NCBI GenBank assembly: GCA_026214975.1
Contig: CM047817.1
Location: 61,412,407-61,476,406 of the forward strand
From: Gentiana macrophylla
Taxonomy: Eukaryota > Streptophyta > Magnoliopsida > Gentianales > Gentianaceae
Length of the DNA: 64,000 nt
Direction: 5' to 3'
Each line of letters begins with the position of its first letter. Position 1 is the stretch's first letter. Below, in pieces: positions 35,020 through 44,810 of the stretch. The translations under genes and the position numbers were made by a program. The notes below the pieces were generated by a model, which did not search any database, had not been told where the DNA came from, and saw nothing but the letters and a program-made list of their open reading frames with translations.

Positions 35020-36310
35020 TGTTAGAAACATTTTATTTGTTTCAGTCATACAAGTATTGTACTAGTTGGTAGGATGGATGAGTAAAACAGAAAACCTGCA
35101 GAGTAAAGGCAGCCCAATACCAGCAGAGAAGCATGAAGACATATGGACTGACTTATAACCAGGGAAGTCTGTGATGACCTTGGATAAGTCTAAGTTGCTT
35201 TAAAAGTGATGAAATTCAATGATAAATATGGTGTACACTGATCTCACACAACTCAAGGATCTGTGAAGTACAAGTACTCTTGGAATATCAAAAAAAAGAA
35301 AGGAAACAGAAAACCGGCAAAGTAAAGTGTCTATCAGCTGAGTAGAAGAATCAGTGAAGAAAACGGTAAAGTGGATTCACTACACCGGTCTGACAAAAAC
35401 TCAAAACGGAAAAGTCAAGGTTACCATCAGTAATCTATCAAAACATGGAATCAATGCAATATCAAGCAATTAATGCAGACACAATTAAGGACGGACTTTG
35501 TGATGGACGTTTAAAAAAAATCCGGATCACAGAAATCAAGAAGAATAAAATCAAGGAGGAATCAAGAATTAAATCAAGTATTATTCTCCACATGAAATAC
35601 CCAACGGACATAAATTCAAGTCAAGGATTATCATGGCTATAAATTGAAGGCATTGAAGGAGATAAACAAGAACGATCGAGATACAAAAAAAGAGCAGAAA
35701 CTCTGTCAGTTTCCTAAGCCTTCTTTTTGAATATAAAGGAACACATCTAGTGATCAACTTAGCATTCATAGCATAAAGTCATATCAAGCACTGAGATTGA
35801 TCAACACTCTATGAATCTCATTCACATCAGTTTGCAGCAATTGAATCAAAGAAGTCTGAGAAGGAGTTGCACCCTTTGAAATAGGTGTTGTAGGATTTGT
35901 TCCCAATGAGCAGTGTGGAAGACTAAGTCACTGAAGCTTTTGAAGCCAATGAGTGATAGTCTTGTAGATTGTGAAGCTTGTGTAGCCAAGGATAATATTA
36001 CTATTGTATTGGTGAAAGAAAAGAGTGAATTCCTCCAATCATCACAGGAGAAGAGTGGTTTAAGGGATTACACCACCCTGAACCACTATAAACCTTTGTA
36101 TTCATTTACTTACAACACTTTAATTTACATCATTTATTTAGTGCATCATTACCATACTTTGTCTATGCATAATCTAATTTGAAACAACTTTTAAGAAGGG
36201 ACTTATCCGCTGCCCAAAAGATTTTAAAACAATAAAAGTTTTTGAAACTCCAGTATAGTCATTAACCCCACATCCCTCTGACTATACTTTTACCCTTCTC
36301 TGGACCAACA
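35020..36310 (+). repeat. S3 3' LTR (1291 bp)
   Basis: TGTTAGAAACATTTT ... GGACCAACA. TATA-like CTATAAATTG at 35638-35647. A C-loop hairpin at 36252-36288 lies 22 bases before the end. The small frames at 35445-35642 and 35913-36182 lie in the LTR and resemble no protein. Confidence 0.85.
36252..36288 (+). other. C-loop hairpin near S3 LTR 3' end
   Basis: Stem AGTATAGTCA (36252-36261) pairs perfectly with TGACTATACT (36279-36288). The loop (36262-36278) begins TTAACCCC and ends CCCTC. Confidence 0.85.
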
Positions 36311-37199
36311 GTTCTTAAATACAAGGCCAGACTGGCGGCAAAGGGTTATTCACAGCAATAGGGGTGGATTACTCAAAAACCTTTAGCCCTGTGCCTAAAG
36401 CAGCTACCATTAGGGTTTTCTGAGTGTTGAGGTTGCTAATAACTGGCACATCAAATAAGTTGATGTTAATAATGCTTTCCTGAATGGTAAGCTGCAAGAA
36501 GATGTTTTTATGCCACAACCTGCAGGTTTTGAGCATCCCTCAAAGACTAATTATGTTTGCAAGCTTAATAAGGCTTTGTATTACCTCAAACGGGCCTGGT
36601 TTGAAGAGTTCAGGGAACATCTAATCAAATAGGGATTCAAGCAGGCTATCTCAGATACTTCTTTGTTCATCTTAAAGGAATGTACTGTTTACCTTGTATA
36701 TCCTTGTGTATGTAGATGACTTTCTTATCACTGGCAGTTCAGATCAGTATATTTAGAAGTTTATCAAGCAGCTACACTCAAAATTTCCTCTCAAAAAACT
36801 GGGGGAGGTGAGTCATTTTCTAGGCATGGAAGCCATCAGAACCTCACATGGTTTGTTTCTGAGTCAAAAACATTATGGTCAACAACTACTCAACAGATTA
36901 GGGATGAACAACCCGAAGCCTGTTCTACCCCTATGGTCACTGGAAAGACCTTCGAACCAAATCAAGGTAATCCTATGTCAAATCCTTCCTTGTATCGAAA
37001 TATTATTGGGGCCTTGCAATATATGACATTTACTAGACCTGATGTTGCATATGTGGTTAATTCTCTTAGTCAGTTCATGCATGATTCAAGAGATGTACAT
37101 TGGCAAGACCTTAAAAGGTTGTTGAGATACATAAAGGGCTCACTGAATTATAGTCTACATTTCAAACTTTATGCAAATTTGGTTATTACTGGGTACTGA
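36311..37199 (+). pseudogene. Ale-like reverse transcriptase (broken)
   Basis: Blocks in order: KYKARLAAKGYSQ, GVDYSKTFSPVPK after a frameshift at about 36360, a [10 protein letters not shown] block (36459-36490), [11 protein letters not shown] (the usual YGLKQ with changes), YVDDFLITGS across a frameshift (36710-36735), and GALQYMTFTRPDVAYVVN (37010-37060). Several stops and at least four frameshifts are present. The catalytic YVDD is conserved, but the frame around it is lost. Confidence 0.85.
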
Positions 37200-37671
37200 C
37201 GATCTTTGGTTGAAATTTCTTTGCCCTTATATAAAGAGAAAGTCGATTTGCAGTCCTTGCATCTATTTGGGTTCATCTCTAGTTTCCTGGCACTCAAAAA
37301 AATAGCAAGTTGTCTCAGGATCCAGCACTGAATTTGAGAATATGAGCCTAGCTCATGCTGCAGCAGATATAGCCTGGTTGAAGTCACTTCTGTCTGAGCT
37401 TGGCATCAAAGTTGCTCGAAAGCCAATCATCTATTGTGACAATACAGGAGCTGAAGGACTTGCTCAAAATCCTATCTATCACTCCAAAACAAAACACATT
37501 GAAACATATGTTCATTATGTAAGAAACCAAGTTCTTGAAGGCCAACTAGATGTCCAGCATGTTCCCACTTGTGATCAACCTGCAGATATATTCACCAAGA
37601 CTTTGTCAGGAATGAAGTTCATACCATTTAGAGCCAAACTGAATGTTGAGTGTATTCCATATTCAGTTTGA
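37200..37671 (+). pseudogene. Ale-like RNase H (mostly open)
   Basis: The frame 37342-37671 carries the C-terminal RNase H blocks: AAADIAWLKSLLSELG, IYCDNTGAEGLAQNP, HSKTKHIETYVHYVR and DQPADIFTKTLSG, ending TGA at 37669. The N-terminal part (37200-37340) is scrambled: the usual 'SSTEAEY' block reads SSTEFEN. It is 109 codons, slightly truncated at the N terminus. Confidence 0.85.
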
Positions 37672-37678
37672 GAGAGGG

Positions 37679-37846
37679 TGTTAAAATATAGGTTGTTAGT
37701 ATGTTTTGATGTGGCACTATTGTATTGGTCCATGTGTATGAGTTAGATTGTGTATTATCTAGTTTGTTGAGTAGTAACAAATATATGATAAGTACTCTGT
37801 AAAACATGACATTATGAATTAATATAATTATCTAAGAATTCTAGCT
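37679..37846 (+). repeat. Ale-like Copia 3' LTR (168 bp)
   Basis: TGTTAAAATATAGGTTG ... GAATTCTAGCT. It matches the LTR at 43477-43642 closely over its whole length. GATAT follows it at 37847-37851 and also precedes the other LTR at 43472-43476. Confidence 0.88.
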
Positions 37847-37901
37847 GATATCCACCACCAAACAACCACTAATTTACCTGAGTTAATTTCAGCATTATCA
37901 G

Positions 37902-37920
37902 TTGGCTCCGTTATCGGGAA
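37902..37920 (+). promoter_or_regulatory. C1 primer binding site, Gypsy type
   Basis: TTGGCTCCGTTATCGGGAA, one base after the LTR end, resembles the TTGGCGCCGTTGCCGGGGA site of many plant Gypsy (Tat/Athila-like) elements, with C-to-T-like changes. Confidence 0.7.
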
Positions 37921-39237
37921 ATCGACATTTTTCAACATTTTTCCAGCCAGATCTGAGACATTCAGTGGTCTAAAACTGCCTATTTTTGGATTTTCCAGCC
38001 AAGCCTTAAACAAGATCTACATTCAGATCTCAAAGATCTTCTTTCAGATCTACAACATCTCCATCTAGATCTACAATACCTCAGAAAGAAAAAAGAAAAT
38101 CCTGACCATTTTTGAGTATGGGAAGACTAGAAGTATTTCTTGTCGTCGGCATCGGAAAGAGCATTCCAAAATGGGGTCATGCGTGAAAAACGGACATCGG
38201 GGCCGACAGTTACGGCCAAAATACTAACACATGTCCAAATGCTCCATTTTGTCCATATATTCGACAACAATCAATGTGGAATCCGAAAACTCCGTGTTAG
38301 ATGTGCCGGCATAAAAAATAAAGGTGCAAGCTCAAAAACACTTAGGCAAAATCATTACAAAAACGAAGCAAACATGCATTCATAGCCCAAATCAGCGGCC
38401 ACAGGTCAGGTGCGAAAATATAAAGATTATTACAAACAGAGGGAAATTTGAAAAAGGCCAAAGTCAGAAGAGTTGATAAGATTATGAGCCCTCTTATTAT
38501 AAGCTCTCTATCAACGAGCTCTCCAGATAAGTTACTTGCGATCTCAATCTTGTCCGAAACAAGGGGACCGAGAGTGGAAATTTTCAAACAGGCGTATGAT
38601 TGAGCAGACTCAACACTTATTTGCACCAAGTTCGCCCTAAATCTTCCTAGAAACAATGGGGCCATAGGTGGAATTTTCAAACAAACGGGAATGACCTTGC
38701 TTGAAACAAGGGGGCCGCACATCGGAATTTTTAATTCAGACTGAAGACCCGACAACAACAGGTCCTATTTTTACGTTTCGGTTATTTTTAGCGAGCTCGA
38801 TAATCACCAATCTGAACCTCACCAAAAACATGGGGGCCTATTCCCGCTTATACCGGCTAGCGGACCCAAACTACGGACTCAAAGAATGGGAATATTTTGA
38901 ACAAAAATAAAGATACAAACTCAAAAGCACTTGGAAAAGTCATTGCATAAAACAAAGAAAATATACATTAAGAGGCCGAAGAGCGGCCACGAGTTAAAGT
39001 AACGATCATAAGAGTAATGGTCTCTGTCATGACCACCATGTTCACCAAAGATTCACCAGGTATAAAATGGGGCCGCCAAAGTGAGCACCCCAAAATGAGC
39101 TCTCAAGCTCTCCAAGTTACGAGATCTCAAGCTCTCCGAGTTACGAGCCCTCAAGCTCCCCAAGTTGTGAGCTCTCAAGATACAAGCTCTCATCGGGTTT
39201 TATTTCTACAACTTAAATGATTACACTTCTTATTTAT
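37921..39237 (+). other. C1 internal region, non-coding, with repeated G-tract motif
   Basis: No supported reading frame. A motif of the form AAACAAKGGGGCC or close variants recurs near 38167, 38563, 38654, 38702, 38825 and 39063. They resemble polypurine tracts. The part 39000-39237 also occurs reversed at 59280-59504 in C2, including the 'TCAAGCTCTCCAAGTTACGAG' type short repeats. Confidence 0.55.
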
Positions 39238-39410
39238 CGAAACTCTCCCGTCTTAAAGTGGCGGGAGAGCTATCTTGTTTATTGGAACTCTCCCGTCCTA
39301 AAGTGGCGGGACGAGCTATCTTATTTTTGGAACTCTCCCATCCCAAAGTGGCGGGACGAGCTATCTCAATTTTGGAACTCTCCCGTCCTAAATCGACGGG
39401 ACGATTTATC
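39238..39410 (+). repeat. C1 tandem repeat, four units of about 43 bp with inner palindrome
   Basis: Units of GGAACTCTCCCGTCCTAAAG followed by TGGCGGGACGAGCTATCT. CGTCC and GGACG (also CCCG and CGGG) can pair within a unit. The same four-unit array lies reversed at 59094-59272 in C2. Confidence 0.9.
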
Positions 39411-41045
39411 TGTTAGGAAATCACTAGTTTAACGTAGCGGATTTTAAAATTTGATTTCCTTTTCTAGATCGTTCTTCATTTAATGCAATAAACACGTTAA
39501 GTAGTTTGACGGAATATACCTTTGATGATCTATAAGATCGTCGCTTTGACCGTCAACGGAGAGTAGTACAGTGCGCAAGCCGTCCACGCGTCCGGCCTCT
39601 ATCGATAATCCACACGAACTCCTCGCCGGAATCCTTCTTGGATTGCTATTGGAAAACTCCGGTTGCTAGACCGCCTTTTTCCTCCCTCACAAACTCTCTA
39701 TTGGAAGCTCTATTTTACACAAGAACTATTAGCTCTTGCAATTGTGATGTACAAAAGAGCTTGACACCCACATCTTATTTATAGTCAAAAGTGGCGCCCC
39801 AATAGAGTGGAGGAGAAGAAAACTTTTTCCCAATAAAATAAGGAAAATCTCCTAGATTGATTTATCTCTTTTATTATAATATCTCATATTAAATAAAATC
39901 TAAATATTTCTAATATCTTATATTGAATATATTTATCTTATTACCATAAATCTATTTTTCCAAAATCAATTACTATCCAATATTAATATTATGGTAATCT
40001 TATTAATTAAAGTGCACAATCCAAGTGTATCTTGTACACTTCAATGTGGCGCCACATATTGCCAAATATTGACTTCCGGATATTCATAATAAATAAATAC
40101 CACCATATTAATTTACCACTATAACCTTTATAGTCTAGAGATAAACTTTCCTTATTTGGTTATCAACTATAACTGCATTTTAATCCGACTCGATGTTCAT
40201 ATGTGTGTGACCCGATAGGATTCCGAATATGATGGCCGTAGACACAAAGTTCAAATTACAAAAATGCCCCTCATGCCTAACGATCACGGGATAGCGTCTA
40301 ACAACACACCGTGATCCCCAATCATCGGAAGAGTCAAAAGCAATGACTACTACCTTTCATGTGAAGTAGTTACCGTGTAACTTACAATCCTATCGCTGTA
40401 ATAATATCCATACGATCGTATCTCGAGTGTCAAAATATTAACGATCGTATCTTATAATCTGGATATCATGCCCTCTCGGAATAACATATTTACTCCCACT
40501 TTGCAAAGATTCTCGAGAGCTAGACATTCCTTATAAGAAGGCCATTTCGGATATTCGATCCCAATCATAAGATACGCGATTCCTGGACGACCAATCATGT
40601 ATACTCCGCATGCTTCAATATCACACCCAATCACTACCGCATGATCGCCCCGTGGCTAGAGGAAATCTGAATGTGTCAAAGCATGACAATCCACACCGTG
40701 ATGCCATGAAGACTCCGGTCTAAAGGATAATTACACAACCGCCACATAGTGTGACACTTAATATAAGTGGGTCAGTCTAACGTACGCATTCTCTGATACA
40801 CGTCCACGTACAGTCCAAGTGTCTCTACATTTCAATAGATGAGATCTATCCCTACCTTCTATAAGATAGAAGACACCCAATACGTGCTAGTTTGATTATA
40901 CTATCAATGTCCCGTTTGACAGTACATAAGACTAGAGACATTTAAGTACCAAACTTGTTAGAGTGATTAGAGATCTAATCAACCATAATCACTATCATGG
41001 TTTCTCTATCATAGTTTGACACTAGGGACGTTACTATATATGCAA
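39411..41045 (-). repeat. Angela-like LTR on minus strand (related to element B LTR), incomplete
   Basis: In reverse it follows the element B LTR: TATA region (39774-39785), the CTCCACTCTATTGG block, TTATAGTGGTAAATTAATATG, and the end TGTTAGGAAATC at 39411 (complement of GATTTCCTAACA). It lacks the first about 200 bases of that LTR (41030-41045 is where homology fades) because a Sirevirus-type LTR abuts there. It looks like a diverged solo LTR inserted at the edge of the 43-bp repeats. Confidence 0.8.
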
Positions 41046-42731
41046 TGTTGGTCCCTTGGAAAGGCTAACACAAGTTTAGAGGGGGGGGGGGGGGTGAATA
41101 AACTTGTCACCAAAAACTTTCCCAAAACTGAAAGTACCCTAGGAACTGAGTTTCTACCAAACTCAAACTGAACTAACAAATTGATGCTCAGTTCAGTTTT
41201 GTTCCTATCCATTAATCTTGCATAGGAGTTAGCTAATTATGTTTAGCTGATGCTAGAACTGAACTAACTTGCAGCGGATAAGATCAAGCCTTTCGTGCAA
41301 TAGATGTGTCAATAAAGATCTAGTTCTTCTATGTATCAGTTATGTGCTGACTCAGTGTCTGATGTTTGCTGAGTGAGGTAATAACATAATAATGTAATAA
41401 TTAGTGCAATCATAGCACAAATATAAATGCGTAAAGTAAATCAACACATAATTTGTTTATGGAAGTTCCGGGTGGTGTAATCCCGTACGTCTCCCCTTCT
41501 CCTGTGGTGTAGGAGGTATCACTAGAATCTTGAGATAACGGTTACAAAATCCTAGCCCAATGACAGTCCTTCACAACACCCTAGTTTCACTGTCTACACA
41601 TAATGAAGAAAGGTAAGATTGCTCCCTTCACTCTGCACACTGATCCTTCGGAGGTGGAATGACTCCTTCACCAACTCACCACACAAACACGATCCATGAG
41701 GCGCAAAGCATACATTGTGGCAAGCGAGTTGCAAACGTATGAGGAAAGGTAGAGTTGCTCTCTTCAAACTATGCACAACCAACCCTTTTTACACAAAGGT
41801 TAGGTTTAGAATTAATCAAGAGATTAATTGAGGTGAAATAGTCTCCGCTTCTTCTGGATATGGCGTTGTAGCTCCAAGATGCATTCTTCCCCCTTAATGG
41901 GTTACTGAATATTTCTTCATAATCTTCAAGGCAATTCTGTTGGCTTCCCCTTTTCTAGATATGAAATCTAATTTTCTGGATCTGGATCTTTAGATATATG
42001 CTTTTTTAAAACTTGTCCCAGATCCTTATTTTTCAAGCACTTCCTTCTGTGTATTTATAGGGATGATGCAACGGTCAAATAAATCTTATAGCCGTTACAT
42101 CTGTCGTTTAGACAACGTTCATATGTACGACCTTTTGTTGTCTTGTCATTTCAAATTCAACAAGGCCTTAACTCAGTTTTCTACTCTTCTTCAAAACTGA
42201 GTACCTCGTATTCTTGACATCTGACTTTAATTGACTAAGTCATAGTACACCATTCAGTTTCTTCTTTTCCTGGTAACTGATAATCTTTGTCCTTAAGATT
42301 ATTCAGCTTTACATGATCTATAGTTCAGTTTCAGGTCACCATAGATTTGCCTGAATCATGACTTATAGTCACGACTTAATCATCTTCTAACTGAGTTTGC
42401 CACCTCAGTTCTTCAGCCTTCAATAACTGAGTCTGTGTCCCTCAACGAGCTTATCTTCTTCAGTTTTCTCATAACTGAGTCTGATCCCTTAGTTCTCCAT
42501 AAGTATACTCAATTTGCTTGCTGTGACTCAGCTGTTCGCCTAGTTCCTATCTATTATAGTGCTTGTCTAAAATGACCTATACAAGGTTCAGACTCTAGAT
42601 ATAACTTATACATCTTTCTCTAGACTATTTCTTGCTTCTTCTTTCATTATGCACTATAACAGTTAGTTATGACTTCATCATCATGGGTTATATGTGAACT
42701 TTCTACATATGTGACAATCATCATCAAAACA
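41046..42731 (-). repeat. Sirevirus-type LTR on minus strand (1686 bp), likely solo
   Basis: It begins TGTTGGTCCC (complement of GGGACCAACA) and ends CATCATCAAAACA (complement of TGTTTTGATGATG). TATA box on the minus strand at 42051-42060 (complement CTATAAATAC). Hairpin with 14 G at 41070-41107. No internal element sequence lies beside it, so it is a solo LTR. I see no clean 5-bp duplication; flanks are ATATGCAA and CAAATATA. Confidence 0.8.
41070..41107 (-). other. C-loop hairpin near LTR 3' end (minus strand)
   Basis: ACAAGTTTA (41070-41078) and TAAACTTGT (41099-41107) pair perfectly. On the minus strand the loop starts TTCACC, holds 14 C and ends CTC, as in the plus-strand copies. Confidence 0.85.
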
Positions 42732-42819
42732 CAAATATACAATTCCGTTCTAAAATATAAGTTATCCTAGAGGTTTTCATATTGATTAAAAAGTGGTCGA
42801 ATGTCATAATTTTGAATGT
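42732..42819. other. 88-bp stretch between solo LTR and C1 LTR
   Basis: AT-rich, no recognised relative in this window. The C2 copy has a purine-rich GTTGGGGGCCA here, which is absent from C1, so the last piece of C1 interior seems to be lost or replaced. Confidence 0.4.
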
Positions 42820-43476
42820 TGATATGCCTAAATCGTAATTTGGTCTGCAGATCCTTATTCGAGTCCGTCCGACCACCAAAAATAGTGTATGAGGCCACCG
42901 GCCATTATAGTCCACGAACTCGCAAGCCAAATTGGGATCGCTAGCCTTCGGACTCACTCCAAGCCCTTAGCCCTATGCGGCGCCAAGAAAGCTTAGGGGG
43001 CCGGCATGCGAATCCCTTCTGTTATTAGGCCCGCCAGAGACCAAAGTCGGCAATATAAAGAAGATCAAGCTACTACTTAAGGGTGATAAGACAAGCTAAG
43101 GCTCTCGTTAAGGCCGCAAGGCCCTCAGCGAGCCCGTCGGGGCTATCAGTAGGCCGCTAGGCTCTCATCCCCCCAACTCGCCAGCTATCCTCTCTCTCCA
43201 TCTGGCTTGATCATGACCTCTATAAATACCCACGTCACCTCCATCACAAGAGAGGGGACGACTTCACTTCCAAAACTACGCATCGGGCTTGATCCCTTAC
43301 AAAAGGTATGTAGGCAGCCACTTGAGGCTCAGCTCATAATCATAAACACCAAACACTCCTCACATCTTGTTCCTCATGATCTCTATCGTGTTCTTGAGCA
43401 CCACCACATGCACCACCCCAAATTCTACAGCACCGTTTTGCACCTCCGCATCTACATCACTTTTATTGCTAGATAT
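42820..43476 (+). repeat. C1 LTR, left 657 bp, cut by Ale-like Copia
   Basis: It begins TGATATGCCTAAATCGTAAT and matches the minus-strand C2 LTR. TATA box CTATAAATACC at 43220-43230, then CTACGCATCGGGCTTGATCC, shared with C2. It ends at AGATAT (43471-43476) where the Copia LTR starts. In C2 the sequence goes on without interruption as AGATATCCACC, which matches 37847-37856. Confidence 0.85.
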
Positions 43477-43642
43477 TGTTGAGATATAGGTTGTTAGTAT
43501 GTTATGATGTGGCACTATTGTATTGGTCCATGTGTATGAGTTTGCTTTGGTATTATCTAGTCAGTTGAGTAATACCAAATATATGATAAGTACTCTGTAA
43601 AACACGACTTTATGATTTAATAATTATCCAAGAATTCTATCT
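43477..43642 (+). repeat. Ale-like Copia 5' LTR (166 bp)
   Basis: TGTTGAGATATAGGTTG ... GAATTCTATCT. TGTTATCGAAGC at 43643-43654 follows as a diverged tRNA-Met-type primer site. Close match to 37679-37846. Confidence 0.88.
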
Positions 43643-43665
43643 TGTTATCGAAGCAAGGCAGTGGC

Positions 43666-44810
43666 CATGTCTACCTCCGACCAACCGGCTGACGCCGGAT
43701 TGTCTCCACCGGTGTCACATTCTATTGATCCAGGGACCGGTGCACCATAGACTCACGTCGATGTTGCTTCTCCCATCTCAGCTGCCATATTTCCAATGTT
43801 TTTCGTTACACCTCAGGTTTTCCCTCCGATTTTCCAAACTATCGGTGGCTCGATTCCACAAGTGCATGTGTCACTTTCCTTCTACACCATCGCATCACTA
43901 CTGCAAAACTTCATCTCCAATGATTCCCAACTTTCTACAACCAAAGCACCATTTTGGATCAAATCTGTCCCAGAGCATCACTGTTAAGCTTGATCGGAAT
44001 AACTACCACTTATGGCGCCACACAATTCTTCCCGTCATTCGTGGTCATAATATGGAGGATCATCTCGTTGGAAGCAACATTCCAACACCACAAATTGGGC
44101 CTTCATTTCTCCAATCGGGTATCCGGAATCCGGCTCATAAGGAATGGATGGCTGTTGATCAACTTTTCTTAGGATGGTAACTTGTGTCCATGACCGAACA
44201 AGCTGTGCAAGAAGTTGTAGGTGGTAACACCGCTCATGAAGTCTGGAATACACTGGAAACCCTGTTCAACAGTCCGGCTCAATCGAGGAGTCTGGAATTT
44301 AAAGATTCCCTCAAAAAATCTAGGAAAGGAACGCGTTCTAAGCCGGATTACCTTGCTCAAATGAAGAGTTACTCCGACGGGCTTACAGCTGCAGGGTATC
44401 CGATTTACAGCTCAGAGCTTATTCTGGCTATTCTAGGAGGTCTACCTAGGAATACGAGTCTGCAATCGTTAATATTACCTCTAGGGTTCAATCTATGAGT
44501 TGGGCAAAGGTCCAGGCTCATCTCACAACCCATGAACGTCTTATTGCAAGGTTTAATCCTCCTAGTGCACTTGATTTAGGTCATCCTTCTACAAATATGG
44601 CTCAGACTAGAGGAAGAGGTCAGTATCAGTCCAATAGAGGTAGAGGTTCTGGTGGTGGTCATGGAAGACCAAAAGGAAGAGGAGGTGGCGAGCAATGTGA
44701 ATAGCTCAAATCTGGGCTGGAGGCGAGAAAGTGGCAATGTGAGGCCAACCTATCAAATTTATGGTAAAACTGGTCAAATAGCTTCAGGCTGCTGGCATAG
44801 GTTTGATGAG
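43666..44810 (+). pseudogene. Ale-like gag (broken, zinc knuckle lost)
   Basis: It starts MSTSDQPADAG at 43666. The conserved Copia gag entry reads LDRNNYHLWRHTILPVIRGH (frame 43725-44180, near 43995-44050). The frame 44184-44498 carries ...WNTLETLFNSPAQSRSLEFK and DYLAQMKSYSDGL, typical of the UBN2-type gag. An Arg-Gly-rich tail (GRGQYQSNRGRGSGGGHG) lies at 44615-44665. The knuckle region near 44748-44790 reads YQIYGKTGQIASGC, so three of four zinc ligands (Cys, Cys, His) are changed. Frameshifts occur near 43740, 44180, 44498 and 44703. Confidence 0.82.

Larger units (their letters stand above)
32166..36310 (+). mobile_element. S3: second Sirevirus-type Copia (3' part only)
   Basis: It shows the last RNase H residues (32168-32326), a 616-base spacer, a broken ORF3 (32943-34861), a purine tract (35008-35019) and a complete 3' LTR (35020-36310). 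The rest of pol lies left of S1 and outside the window. It is inserted in the RT of an Ale-like Copia: directly after the LTR end ACCAACA the sequence reads VLKYKARLAAKGYSQ from 36311. GTTCT at 36311-36315 should be its target duplication, left copy not visible. Confidence 0.85.
36311..37846 (+). mobile_element. Ale-like Copia, 3' half (RT, RNase H, 3' LTR)
   Basis: RT and RNase H are followed by a short LTR (37679-37846), with GATAT (37847-37851) after it. The LTR matches 43477-43642, the 5' LTR of a related Copia piece to the right. Short LTRs of about 170 bp and a purine stretch GAGAGAGGG before the LTR are typical of the Ale/Retrofit group. The 5' half lies left of the nest. It sits in an LTR of element C1 (see 37852). 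Confidence 0.82.
37852..43476 (+). mobile_element. C1: non-autonomous Gypsy-like LTR element, plus-strand copy
   Basis: Order seen: right end of an LTR (37852-37900, ends GCATTATCA), a Gypsy-style primer site (37902-37920), about 1.5 kb internal sequence without frames (37921-39237), four 43-bp repeats (39238-39410), two minus-strand LTR insertions (39411-42731), and the left 657 bp of an LTR (42820-43476). Relatives on the minus strand at 55794-59504 (C2) confirm the LTR edges and internal repeats. No gag or pol is visible, so it must rely on enzymes of other elements. Both C1 LTR parts are broken at the same point by Ale-like Copia LTRs. Confidence 0.8.

Noticed and set aside
39217..39432. 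Frame with repeats of RNSPVLKWR, and its minus-strand match at 59013-59285, as a repeat protein
   Set aside because: The 43-bp DNA unit is not a multiple of three; the frame survives only by varied unit lengths. The repeat is also palindromic, as expected of non-coding DNA.
42762..42766. TTATC matching 39406-39410 as a target duplication of the Angela-like minus-strand LTR
   Set aside because: The sequence before 42762 is not an LTR end of that family, and a 5-base match in this AT-rich stretch is likely by chance.
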